A stretch of DNA of 64,000 nucleotides from 1-14-2-50-31-20 sp964617555 (GTDB lineage Bacteria; Bacteroidota; Ignavibacteria; Ignavibacteriales; Melioribacteraceae): positions 1 to 64,000 of the forward strand of contig CAZTYP010000070.1 in NCBI GenBank assembly GCA_964617555.1. The letters are read 5' to 3'. This document shows, one piece after another, positions 54,573-62,691 of this stretch (within the stretch, counting starts at the first letter, position 1; each line of letters opens with the position of its first letter). The notes beneath the pieces are model-generated. The model had not been told where the DNA came from. It did no database searches and saw only the letters and a program-made list of their open reading frames with translations. The position numbers were made by a program, and so were the translations under genes.

Positions 54573-55125
54573 CTAACCCTAATAGCTTTAGCTCTTTTTT
54601 CCCGATTATTCCCAATGCTAATAAGGAAATACCGTTGGTAATTAATTTTATTCCTACAATAACCCCGATAGCCCATGCTCCGGAAGCAGGCCATTGAATC
54701 CAAATAACAAGCCCCAACAACACATCTAAGATACCGGTTATAAGCATTGTTCCTCCGCCACCAACGGGTTTCAAAAAAGATGAAAATGATATTTCGGAAA
54801 CACCGTCAACAATAAACATTATTGCTAAAATAAGTGTTAGTGTAACCATTCCCATATTCGGGTTTATTATAAGCCATATACCGACAATGAGCATTACAAT
54901 TCCGAAAAGGAATCGTAAAAATGCGGAATTCCAGGAAAAAGTGATAAAAGAAAAAGTTGTTCTTAATGCCCCGGCTACTATAAATAATATCCCGATTATT
55001 ACTGCAATTGCCGCCCCTGTAAAAGCCGGAGAAAGTATTGATAATATACCAAGCCCGATAAGAATAATTGAAAAAACAATAATCTTGTTGCTTGCATTTT
55101 GCAAACTGGTTTGAAATGTTATCAT
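54565..55125 (-). CDS. HdeD-like (DUF308) inner-membrane protein
   Basis: A 186-residue protein of six predicted membrane helices with the DUF308 pattern of paired helices (IVFSIILIGLGILSILSP, VIIGILFIVAGALRT, FGIVMLIVGIWLIINPNMG, ITGILDVLLGLVIW). The E. coli relative HdeD is tied to acid resistance, but the mechanism is unknown. I start at ATG 55125 because a strong GGAGGA lies 4 bases upstream; an in-frame TTG lies 4 codons earlier. It is the only inner-membrane protein in the envelope cluster, directly beside the Omp85-type gene. Confidence 0.85.
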   Translation of the reverse strand: MITFQTSLQNASNKIIVFSIILIGLGILSILSPAFTGAAIAVIIGILFIVAGALRTTFSFITFSWNSAFLRFLFGIVMLIVGIWLIINPNMGMVTLTLILAIMFIVDGVSEISFSSFLKPVGGGGTMLITGILDVLLGLVIWIQWPASGAWAIGVIVGIKLITNGISLLALGIIGKKELKLLGLDE

Positions 55126-55213
55126 TAATTCCTCCAATTATTAAATAAACACTAGTGGAATATTATAATAGTTAAAATTGTCTTTATATAACAATCTTTT
55201 TTACTTTTTGTTT

Positions 55214-56308
55214 CTACAAACCAAATCGATATTGTAAGCCGGTCATAAAGAATTTTTGTCCTTCTCTATATCCTAATTCTCCTCTATACATCCAATGTTC
55301 CGAAAACTCAAAATTAAACCCTACCTGGGTACTCCAACAATTAATAATTTCTTTTCTAATCGAATAATTTATTGCATTGGAATTTTTTATCCTTTCTTTT
55401 GCGTTTTCAAGTTTATCGTTTCTGGCATTTAACTCTTTTAATTTTTCATCTTTGCCTGGCGTTCCGTCGGGCAAACCTTCCCAAAAATCTATTTGTCGTT
55501 GATTTATTGCCAAAAAACCGTCTACCGCCTTTATCATTGCTTCATCTAATTCCGGAATTCCCAAAGACCCTGTATTGTTTTCTCTATTAACAAAATTACG
55601 ATACATTGCTCCAAAATATACAGCCAGTTTCATTCCGTTCCCAAAATTGATTCTGCGTCCAACCCGTGCAGAGCCAACAAAAAAAACGATTGTTTCTTCC
55701 AACAAATCCGAAGTTGACCATGTTAAATTTCCATCCAGACTAACGAAATAATCGTCCCATCCGTAAACTGATGTGGCACCGATTCCAAAAGTATTCGATG
55801 TAAAATAGACAGGGGCAACATCTATCGGTTTTTCCAAAGTAGTAATTTCCATTAAATTTCCTTTAGGACCTAAATCGGTTTCTACTTTTTGCGGTTGAAA
55901 AGCCACTTCCGTTGAACCGCTACTTCGCGAATACATTCCATATAAATTCAAAAAAGGTAAAATCCATGCATCGGCTCTTATATTTATTCCATGAGCAGTC
56001 GCTATTGTTTCCGTAAAGTTTAATGTTTCGGGATTAATAATATCGTCCAAATTTTCTCCGTCATAAAAATTCATACTAAAATGAGTTAACTCCAAATTCA
56101 TTTGATTAAAAACATAATTTACATTTAACCCAAAAGGAAGTTGTAGATCAATATTTCTATCTGTAACGGCTTGCCCCCAAAAAGGTAAAACATACGGATA
56201 TATTTTTTTTACAGTTGTGGAATCGGATTCAGGGAATTGTATTCCACTTTGTGCATAACCTGTAATTGTAAATGTTATGATGAAAATACTTAGTAATATT
56301 TTTTTCAT
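55214..56308 (-). CDS. Predicted outer-membrane protein of unknown family
   Basis: A 364-residue exported protein (signal peptide 1-19, ending GYAQ) with repeated beta-strand segments (NVNYVFNQMNLELTHFSMNFY, GINIRADAWILPFLNLYGMYSR, FGIGATSVYGWDDYFVSLDGNLTW) and a charged helical insert (about 280-320, rich in Lys/Glu/Asn). The C-terminus GLQYRFGL is a standard barrel end. The helical insert could form a periplasmic or extracellular domain. I cannot name the family. Gap of 41 bases to the next gene upstream and 88 bases to the HdeD-like gene. Confidence 0.65.
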   Translation of the reverse strand: MKKILLSIFIITFTITGYAQSGIQFPESDSTTVKKIYPYVLPFWGQAVTDRNIDLQLPFGLNVNYVFNQMNLELTHFSMNFYDGENLDDIINPETLNFTETIATAHGINIRADAWILPFLNLYGMYSRSSGSTEVAFQPQKVETDLGPKGNLMEITTLEKPIDVAPVYFTSNTFGIGATSVYGWDDYFVSLDGNLTWSTSDLLEETIVFFVGSARVGRRINFGNGMKLAVYFGAMYRNFVNRENNTGSLGIPELDEAMIKAVDGFLAINQRQIDFWEGLPDGTPGKDEKLKELNARNDKLENAKERIKNSNAINYSIRKEIINCWSTQVGFNFEFSEHWMYRGELGYREGQKFFMTGLQYRFGL

Positions 56309-56349
56309 TTTAGTTTCCTTGTTTTATTTTAACGAACAAATATATTTAA

Positions 56350-57501
56350 TTAATACCTAAACCACGAACTTCCAAATTGAATATAAAAGGCACAATCTTT
56401 CGGACCTTTTGCAATATCTATTCCCATTCTTATTCCATATAATCGGGCAAGCAAATATCTGAAACCGGCACCGTAATTATAAGCAGTGTATTTATTGAAT
56501 AGGCTTTTATTAACCGGAAGAGCCTCACCGTAACCGGTAAAACCAATAAGACTCCACCGATTTGTAAAATCCCATCGTATTTCTGTTTCTGCAAGATAGG
56601 TTGTTTTTCCTTGATATCGCATAGCCGGCACACCCCGTAAGTCTACAAAGGGACGCATAAAAAAAGGCGTGTTATCAAAACTGTTTTTATAATCCAATCT
56701 GAGAGCACCAAATATTTTATTGGTAAGTTTTATATATCCCAAAATATGGGAAAAAAATCTTCCGAACTTTTTATCGCTTCCAAAATATTTATCATAATGG
56801 ATATACTTAATCCCCGCATATATTCCTGTATTTGGAGTAAACATATTATTACGACTATCGTAGTAAAGTGAGGCACCGAATCCCCCGATATTAAGATTTA
56901 ATTCATCGTTCAAAATTTCCGGTAAATTAATAGCGGATTTAAATTTAACTTCGGTATGTCCGAAACTGTAATTTATTCCGGCAAAGAAAGCAGAATTCCA
57001 AAGCCGAAAAGTAATTTCTTGAAGCAATCCGTAAGCTGCAATATTAAAATCCAAATGTTTTACTCCGTTCGGTAGAAGAGGAGTACGATAATATGTTAAA
57101 TTTGCCGAAATAATTCCAACTCCTCCTCTATAACGGATATTACCATTTTTCCAAACACCCAGATGCCCTCCGCCAACAGCCCACGAATTACTTTGAGTAT
57201 AAAATCCGCCAAGAACCGAAATACTCGGAAACCCCTTTGTCCCTTCTATAATTTCTTTCGGATTCCGATGAATGAAAAGCAAAGCACCGCCACCGCCATA
57301 TCCTATTGCAGGTTCAGTAATAAGTGCAGGAACAAATGCGAAGCCATATCGTGTTCTTAAAAACTCGCTAATATCAATTGAATTATCAAGAGAATCAAGA
57401 AAAACATTTTTAAATATGTTTTCTTTTTGTGCAAAACTTTCGACCGAAAAGAGAAAAGAGAGAAAAACAACAATTACGATATCTAATGAAAAATTTTTCA
57501 T
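56350..57501 (-). CDS. Second Omp85/BamA-type barrel without POTRA domains
   Basis: A 383-residue exported protein with a signal peptide (about 1-25, ending SFAQ) followed by an Omp85-type barrel: the early segment FVPALITEPAIGYGGGGALL, strand ASLYYDSRNNMFTPNTG, and the lid-loop motif FVDLRGVPAMRYQGKTT, a variant of the RGY segment. The C-terminus ends in FRY, as expected for barrel insertion. As in the other cluster member, POTRA domains are absent. The two Omp85-type proteins differ enough (lid motifs MRGYYEGRYRD against LRGVPAMRYQG) not to be recent duplicates. I begin at ATG 57501; a TTG lies one codon earlier. The next gene upstream ends 13 bases away. Confidence 0.8.
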   Translation of the reverse strand: MKNFSLDIVIVVFLSFLFSVESFAQKENIFKNVFLDSLDNSIDISEFLRTRYGFAFVPALITEPAIGYGGGGALLFIHRNPKEIIEGTKGFPSISVLGGFYTQSNSWAVGGGHLGVWKNGNIRYRGGVGIISANLTYYRTPLLPNGVKHLDFNIAAYGLLQEITFRLWNSAFFAGINYSFGHTEVKFKSAINLPEILNDELNLNIGGFGASLYYDSRNNMFTPNTGIYAGIKYIHYDKYFGSDKKFGRFFSHILGYIKLTNKIFGALRLDYKNSFDNTPFFMRPFVDLRGVPAMRYQGKTTYLAETEIRWDFTNRWSLIGFTGYGEALPVNKSLFNKYTAYNYGAGFRYLLARLYGIRMGIDIAKGPKDCAFYIQFGSSWFRY

Positions 57502-57514
57502 CAATAAATTTTAT

Positions 57515-58201
57515 CTATTCGGCACCTATCGGTATTGTCATTTCCATAAAAAAAGAGTTGTACTTTGTTCCGGAAATATTTTTATATACATCCACAAATC
57601 CGTAATAATATCTAATGGAAAACGACAAGCCGTGATCTTTTTCATCCTTTATTTTATAGCCTAACCCCGCCATAATTCCTATATCAATTTTATTTAATTC
57701 TTTTTTATTATAGTGTCGTGTTCTAATGGCTTCATTATCTTTTTCCAGATTATATTCAACCCACGCATCGTAAAGAAGTCCCGACTGAATTCCGCCAAGG
57801 AAAAAAAGGTTATTTTTAAATCTGTATTTTATAAGAAACGGAACTTGAAATGTTTTTGTTATCTGACTATATACTCCCCCGTTATGCACACTTGGAGTAA
57901 TACCTAAATGAGCAAGGTCATTTAATGAAAGTAGATCCGTTCCTAAATTAGATTTAACCAAAACACCGGTATAAAAATACCACGGGGGTTTTATTTTGAT
58001 ATCAAAATAAAATCCGAGATTATAATTTCCCATATATTTTTTCGAATCAAGTCCGGTAATATTAGACCAATTATACCCTCCTTCGAGACCAAATTCCAAC
58101 ACACCTGAGTTTAAGTAGTCCCCCAATAATAAAGAAATGAGAACCTGTCCCTGCATTATGGTTGCAGAAAAAAAGAACAGAATTATCAGATGTTTTTTCA
58201 T
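57515..58201 (-). CDS. PorT-like outer-membrane beta-barrel protein
   Basis: A 228-residue exported protein (signal peptide 1-18, ending MQGQ) with the beta-barrel pattern of the PorT/porin-family outer-membrane domain: FGLEGGYNWSNITGLD near residue 40, LGFYFDIKI, FQVPFLIKYRF, IGIMAGLGYKI, LSFSIRYYYGFVDVY, end strand FFMEMTIPIGAE. It is the first gene of the eight-gene envelope cluster, and its upstream region (58202-58471) is shared with the divergent MFS gene. No catalytic or binding motif is visible. Confidence 0.72.
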   Translation of the reverse strand: MKKHLIILFFFSATIMQGQVLISLLLGDYLNSGVLEFGLEGGYNWSNITGLDSKKYMGNYNLGFYFDIKIKPPWYFYTGVLVKSNLGTDLLSLNDLAHLGITPSVHNGGVYSQITKTFQVPFLIKYRFKNNLFFLGGIQSGLLYDAWVEYNLEKDNEAIRTRHYNKKELNKIDIGIMAGLGYKIKDEKDHGLSFSIRYYYGFVDVYKNISGTKYNSFFMEMTIPIGAE

Positions 58202-58471
58202 TTGTCTTCCGATTGTTTTTCACAAGAAAGTTTAATGCCTTGCGTCATATCTACACGGCAAATTAATAATAATATTAAGCACAAGCAAAGATTTCTATCT
58301 TCAATTAATAATACCTTTTTTATCCTACAATAACTGTATATCAATTCGTACATTTGCAGATGCTTTTTATAAAAACTAATAAAGTGATAAATAAAAAATC
58401 ATTATTTTTGAAAACAAAAAATTTTGTTTTAAGGCAAGGTGCAAGCCGACATTTATAAATAACTACTTTAT

Positions 58472-59704
58472 ATGGAAAACGAAAAAAGGAATTTTATAGC
58501 ATTTAATTGGCATGCGTTTTGGCTTGCATTGGCTCAAACCTTTGCCGATAAAAACACGGTTTTGCCTGGGCTTATTCTTCTTTCGGGTGGAACTCAATTT
58601 GAATTGGGTTTATTAACTTCAATTATGATTGGTATTCCATTAGTTTCGCAATTATTATTTGCAAGCTATTTAACTCAAAAGCCGTTAAAAAAATATTTTT
58701 TACTTTTCGGAATTTATTTGCGAGTGCTTGCTTTTGCCGGTGTTGCTTTGACACTTTATTCTATAGATTTTGCCGATCCGATGTTTATCATCTATTCCGT
58801 TTTCGGTTGGATGTTTATTTTTTCGGTTAGCGGTGCTTTTGCGGGAGTTTCTTATACCGATATTCTCGGCAAAAGTATCTCCCCGAACACCAGAAAACGT
58901 TTTTTTGTTACACGACAATTTTTAAATAGTGTAGGTATTTTAATATCGGCAATTATTGTCCGTTCTCTTTTAAAAACAATTAATTATCCCGAAAATTATA
59001 TTTATATGTTTACAATTGCTTCCGTTTTGTTATTTGTTGCGGCATTAGGATTTTTAAGGTTGAAAGAACGTCCTTCCGAAATATTAAACAAAGGGAAAAA
59101 GTGGAGCGAAGTTCTAAAATCAATTCCATCCATAATAAAAAAAGATTCCAATCTTAAAAATTTGGTAATCAGTGTAAATTTACTTTCTGTTTCCTTTACG
59201 ATGATTCCGTTTTATATGTCTCTTGTAAAATCGAGGGGTGATTTGAGCCAATCGATTATAGGTAATTTTCTTTTGGTACAAATAATAGGAATGGTACTTT
59301 CAAATCTATTATGGATGAAATATACAAAACAGCACGGCTTTAAAGGAATGTTTAAAATGGCTGCCATGCTTTACAGTGCTTTACCTATAGTTGCTTTAAT
59401 TTTTGCATATACCATTCCGATAGAATTTTTCTGGATTGTCTTTTTTATGATTGGGGCATCGATGAGTGCATACAAAATATCAAGTGAATCGATATTAATT
59501 GAAATATCAGATGAAAGTAACCGTCCGCTTTACACCGGCATTTACGGCACACTTAATTTAACAATGGCTCTTTTCCCTTTAATAATAGGAATATTAATTG
59601 CATCCGTTGGTTTTACCGCTGTTTTTATTTTTGCCAGTATGTTAACATTTAGTGCATTGTTTTTCTTGAACCGGATGATTTGTCCGGCAGACAAAGGTAA
59701 ATAA
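58472..59704 (+). CDS. Major facilitator superfamily transporter
   Basis: A 410-residue inner-membrane protein with about twelve hydrophobic segments in two halves of six (a central loop around residues 200-225, RLKERPSEILNKGKKW). There is a short polar N-terminus, MENEKRNFIAFNWHAFW. The family drives uptake or export of small solutes by proton or ion gradients; sequence alone does not point to a substrate. Its start is divergent from the envelope cluster with 270 bases between. The subtilisin-like gene on the other strand ends 8 bases after its stop. Confidence 0.83.
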   Translation: MENEKRNFIAFNWHAFWLALAQTFADKNTVLPGLILLSGGTQFELGLLTSIMIGIPLVSQLLFASYLTQKPLKKYFLLFGIYLRVLAFAGVALTLYSIDFADPMFIIYSVFGWMFIFSVSGAFAGVSYTDILGKSISPNTRKRFFVTRQFLNSVGILISAIIVRSLLKTINYPENYIYMFTIASVLLFVAALGFLRLKERPSEILNKGKKWSEVLKSIPSIIKKDSNLKNLVISVNLLSVSFTMIPFYMSLVKSRGDLSQSIIGNFLLVQIIGMVLSNLLWMKYTKQHGFKGMFKMAAMLYSALPIVALIFAYTIPIEFFWIVFFMIGASMSAYKISSESILIEISDESNRPLYTGIYGTLNLTMALFPLIIGILIASVGFTAVFIFASMLTFSALFFLNRMICPADKGK

Positions 59705-59712
59705 CCTCTTAT

Positions 59713-61692
59713 TTATTTTATAAGTATCATCTTTTTTACATTTACATATTCAGCTGTTTGTAATCTGTAAAAATATATTCCCGAGGTTAAGTTAACAGCA
59801 TTAAAAGTTACTTTGTAAATACCGGCTTTTTGCCGTTTATTTACAAGCGTTGCAACTTCTCTTCCCAGAATATCGAATATTTTTAACGTTACATAATTAC
59901 TTTTATTCTTAACAGGAATTGAATATTCTATTGTTGTTGTGGGATTAAAAGGATTAGGATAATTTTGCATTAGTTCGAAATTCTTCGGAATATCAAATTT
60001 AGGCTCAAAATCTGTAGAAAGAACAACATCCACGTCGTTATATATTAATTGATAACTGTTGTTTACGGGAATTTGTTTTTCCGTTCCTTTTGTATCAATG
60101 TATGTAAAATAAAAGCTAATCGTATCTCCTGTAGTAATTGATTTGTTTAACAAAGATACAATATAATGGGAAGCAGTAAGAGAAGTCATTTTTTCTTTAT
60201 GAATTTCCGAAATAGAATTAACCATATAATTAAAGTAGACCTGTTCGGAATTAATTCCTAGAGAATCGTAAATAATTTTATGTAAATTATACACCGATGA
60301 ATTTTTTTCTATATTCGGGAACTGAATTGCATTCAAAACCGAGAGCAATCCGTAACCATATGTATTATTGGGTGTTTGTGTACTGTCACATCCTTCGAGC
60401 AAAATGGAGCGCATTTGTTTGTTAGATAAATATGGGAACGCCGAAAGAATTTGGGCGGCCATTCCCGCAACAATAGGGGCAGAATAAGAAGTACCGGAAC
60501 CGGTGCCGTAACTTGTAGAGGAAGAATAAGCAACTGCATGAAAACAATTAACTCCTTGAGCCACAACCTCGGGTTTAATTCTTCCGTCATAAGAAGGCCC
60601 CCGAGAACTAAATGAGGCAATAACACGCTTTGAATTAACCGCTCCAACCGCAAGGGTGTTTATTCCGTCAGCCGGTGCGGTAATATAATGCCACGAATTT
60701 CTTCCTTCGTTACCCGCCGAAGTAATCGTTAAAATCCCCCTATCAAAAGCAAGTTCCGCCGCTTTTGTTACAATTGTCGTTTTTCCGTTCATATCGGAGT
60801 ATGTATAGTCTCCCTCGCCGGAATCAAAAATGTTATACCCTAATGATGACGTGGTAATATCAACACCGATAGAATCCATCCATTGTAAAGCGGCAGCATA
60901 ATTATCCTCTTCCGTATGGGTTTCCGTTTCTATTTTTTCAGTCTTTGCCAAAATAAATTTTGCTCTAAATGCGGGCCCGATAATATTTCCTTCATCAAAA
61001 CCGGCAATAAGAGAAAAGACGGCCGTTCCGTGTCTTGCATCACCGTCATCCAAATTAGAATCTCCGTAAACGAAATCATGTTCCGCAATTACATCAAGCT
61101 CTTTTATTGCAACATGAGACCTCCACGCAAATCCCGCATCAAGAATTCCCAGAACAACGCCCTTACCTGCAAAGCCCAAATTATGAACTTGCGGGATATC
61201 GGATAATTGATATTGAGTAAGTGATGCTCCGTAATCGTATTTATAATTTATCTTATTAGCGGAATATGTTTTACCTATTATTTTTGTTCCCTTTAACGGT
61301 TGAGGAGATTTTATTTTTTTTACTTTTTTTATTCTTTCAATAAAGTCGAACTTTTTAATTTTATTTAATTCTTTTTTTGTTAAAAAAGCGGAAACTGCGT
61401 TGAACCATTTTAATTTCCAGACAATTTTTGCACCGGTTTTTTTTATGCTATCAACATATTCTTCATTTACGGGCAAATCTTCATATGTAATAAAATTTGC
61501 ACCCATTGTTTTTTTTCTGCGTTTAATACTTCTGCCGGAAAGAGAGTTAACAGCTTCTTGATATTCTCGGGACGATTTCGTTAAAAGCGTTTTTTTTGCA
61601 CCCCCTTTATCTTTAAAAAAGATAAAATATTTTTCTGAAGATTGAGCAAAAAAAAGTTCAACGGTAAAGAAAAGAATAAATAAAATTTTCAT
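59713..61692 (-). CDS. Secreted subtilisin-like (S8) serine protease with type IX sorting domain
   Basis: A 659-residue exported protease. Signal peptide 1-17 (FFAQ); an I9-type propeptide-like region to about residue 150; then the catalytic domain with Asp185 (LGILDAG), His221 (ARHGTAV), oxyanion Asn328 (SAGNEG) and Ser402 (GTSYSAP). The last 90 residues are a type IX-style C-terminal sorting domain (QNYPNPFNPTTTIEYSIP, ending KKMILIK), which in relatives directs secretion and surface attachment. It probably acts in extracellular protein degradation. It is a single gene, converging on the MFS gene; the 266 bases upstream hold no gene. Confidence 0.93.
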   Translation of the reverse strand: MKILFILFFTVELFFAQSSEKYFIFFKDKGGAKKTLLTKSSREYQEAVNSLSGRSIKRRKKTMGANFITYEDLPVNEEYVDSIKKTGAKIVWKLKWFNAVSAFLTKKELNKIKKFDFIERIKKVKKIKSPQPLKGTKIIGKTYSANKINYKYDYGASLTQYQLSDIPQVHNLGFAGKGVVLGILDAGFAWRSHVAIKELDVIAEHDFVYGDSNLDDGDARHGTAVFSLIAGFDEGNIIGPAFRAKFILAKTEKIETETHTEEDNYAAALQWMDSIGVDITTSSLGYNIFDSGEGDYTYSDMNGKTTIVTKAAELAFDRGILTITSAGNEGRNSWHYITAPADGINTLAVGAVNSKRVIASFSSRGPSYDGRIKPEVVAQGVNCFHAVAYSSSTSYGTGSGTSYSAPIVAGMAAQILSAFPYLSNKQMRSILLEGCDSTQTPNNTYGYGLLSVLNAIQFPNIEKNSSVYNLHKIIYDSLGINSEQVYFNYMVNSISEIHKEKMTSLTASHYIVSLLNKSITTGDTISFYFTYIDTKGTEKQIPVNNSYQLIYNDVDVVLSTDFEPKFDIPKNFELMQNYPNPFNPTTTIEYSIPVKNKSNYVTLKIFDILGREVATLVNKRQKAGIYKVTFNAVNLTSGIYFYRLQTAEYVNVKKMILIK

Positions 61693-61958
61693 AATATGTT
61701 TTTCATTTTTTTATTAAAACTATTAAGAATTATCTATATCATCAAGGGTAAAAAGTTTTGAAGACATATTAAAAAAAGGGAAAAAAGTCAACGCCGGCTA
61801 AAAGCAATTAAGGCGAAGCAAGCAATAATAAAACAATTTTTAACTATATATGTTTCGTTACTAATTAACAACACTGTTCAAATAAACATTAACTATATGT
61901 TTTTCGGATAAATATACGGTAAGTCATATTTTTAAAACACCTTTCGGGAATTAAGTTT

Positions 61959-62609
61959 TTAATTGCTGCCGTTTATTAATTCTTCCAAATTCTTTATAAG
62001 GGGAAGATTGCAACCAAGCAATTTCTCTTTTGCCTGATGCCCTATTGAAAGCAAAACCGCATCTATTTCCATTGCTTGTGCAACTTCGCAATCGTGAACT
62101 GTATCGCCTACAAGGAGCACATCATTGTTATCGAAATCCAATTCTTTAATCCATTTTAATCCGTTATCCAATTTGCTTGCTGCATAAATATTATCCAAGC
62201 CTATAAGACGAACAAAATATTTTGTTAAACCGAAATGAGAAATCAACTCGTCCAAGGTTTCTTGTCGGTATGCTGAAAGTACCGATTGTGTAATACCCAT
62301 CATATTTATTGCTCGCAAAACTTTTTCCGCATCAGGATAAATTGAATAATTATATTTTCGTTTTTCGTATTCGTTAATAAATTTATGGCTTATCCTTTCC
62401 CAGTTTTCTTCTTCAACATCGTGCCCCAACACTTTATAATATTCCTTAACCGGAAAGGTAAAAACTTCGCGATATTTTTTTATGGAAATTTGCGGCAAAT
62501 TTGCTTCGGCCAAAAGCTCGTTCATTATTCCCGCACAAAGTTCAATATCGTTAAATAATGTTCCGTTCCAATCCCAAATTACATGTTTGTAATTTTTAAT
62601 ATTTATCAT
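61959..62609 (-). CDS. HAD family hydrolase (phosphoglycolate phosphatase-like)
   Basis: A 216-residue phosphatase of the HAD superfamily: motif I IWDWNGTLFND (the second acidic residue of the usual DxDGT is Asn here: DWNGT), motif II SVLSAYR, motif III lysine region ASKLDNGLKW, motif IV LLVGDTVHDCEVA. The cap domain is of the helical subclass I type. The DxN variant of motif I also occurs in other active HAD proteins, but catalysis should be checked. ATG 62609 is used; the frame extends 9 codons to a TTG. It follows the terminator of the upstream gene and stands alone. Confidence 0.83.
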   Translation of the reverse strand: MINIKNYKHVIWDWNGTLFNDIELCAGIMNELLAEANLPQISIKKYREVFTFPVKEYYKVLGHDVEEENWERISHKFINEYEKRKYNYSIYPDAEKVLRAINMMGITQSVLSAYRQETLDELISHFGLTKYFVRLIGLDNIYAASKLDNGLKWIKELDFDNNDVLLVGDTVHDCEVAQAMEIDAVLLSIGHQAKEKLLGCNLPLIKNLEELINGSN

Positions 62610-62655
62610 TTTTATTTTTACTTTTGAAAAAAACAAAGGTAAGATTTTTTAATAT

Positions 62656-62684
62656 AACAAAAAAGCCCGCCAAAAGACGGGCTT
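62656..62684 (-). terminator. Rho-independent terminator of the cohesin/fibronectin surface protein gene
   Basis: On the minus strand AAGCCCGTC (62684-62676), loop TTTT, GGCGGGCTT (62671-62663) form a 9-base stem with one G-T pair, followed by TTTTTTGTT. It lies 8 bases past the stop codon of the gene at 62692. Confidence 0.85.
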
Positions 62685-62691
62685 AATAATT

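Noticed and set aside
61838..61906. Two similar TTAACTATAT...GTTT segments upstream of the S8 protease gene
   Set aside because: The similarity is short and AT-rich, and I found no functional context beyond proximity.
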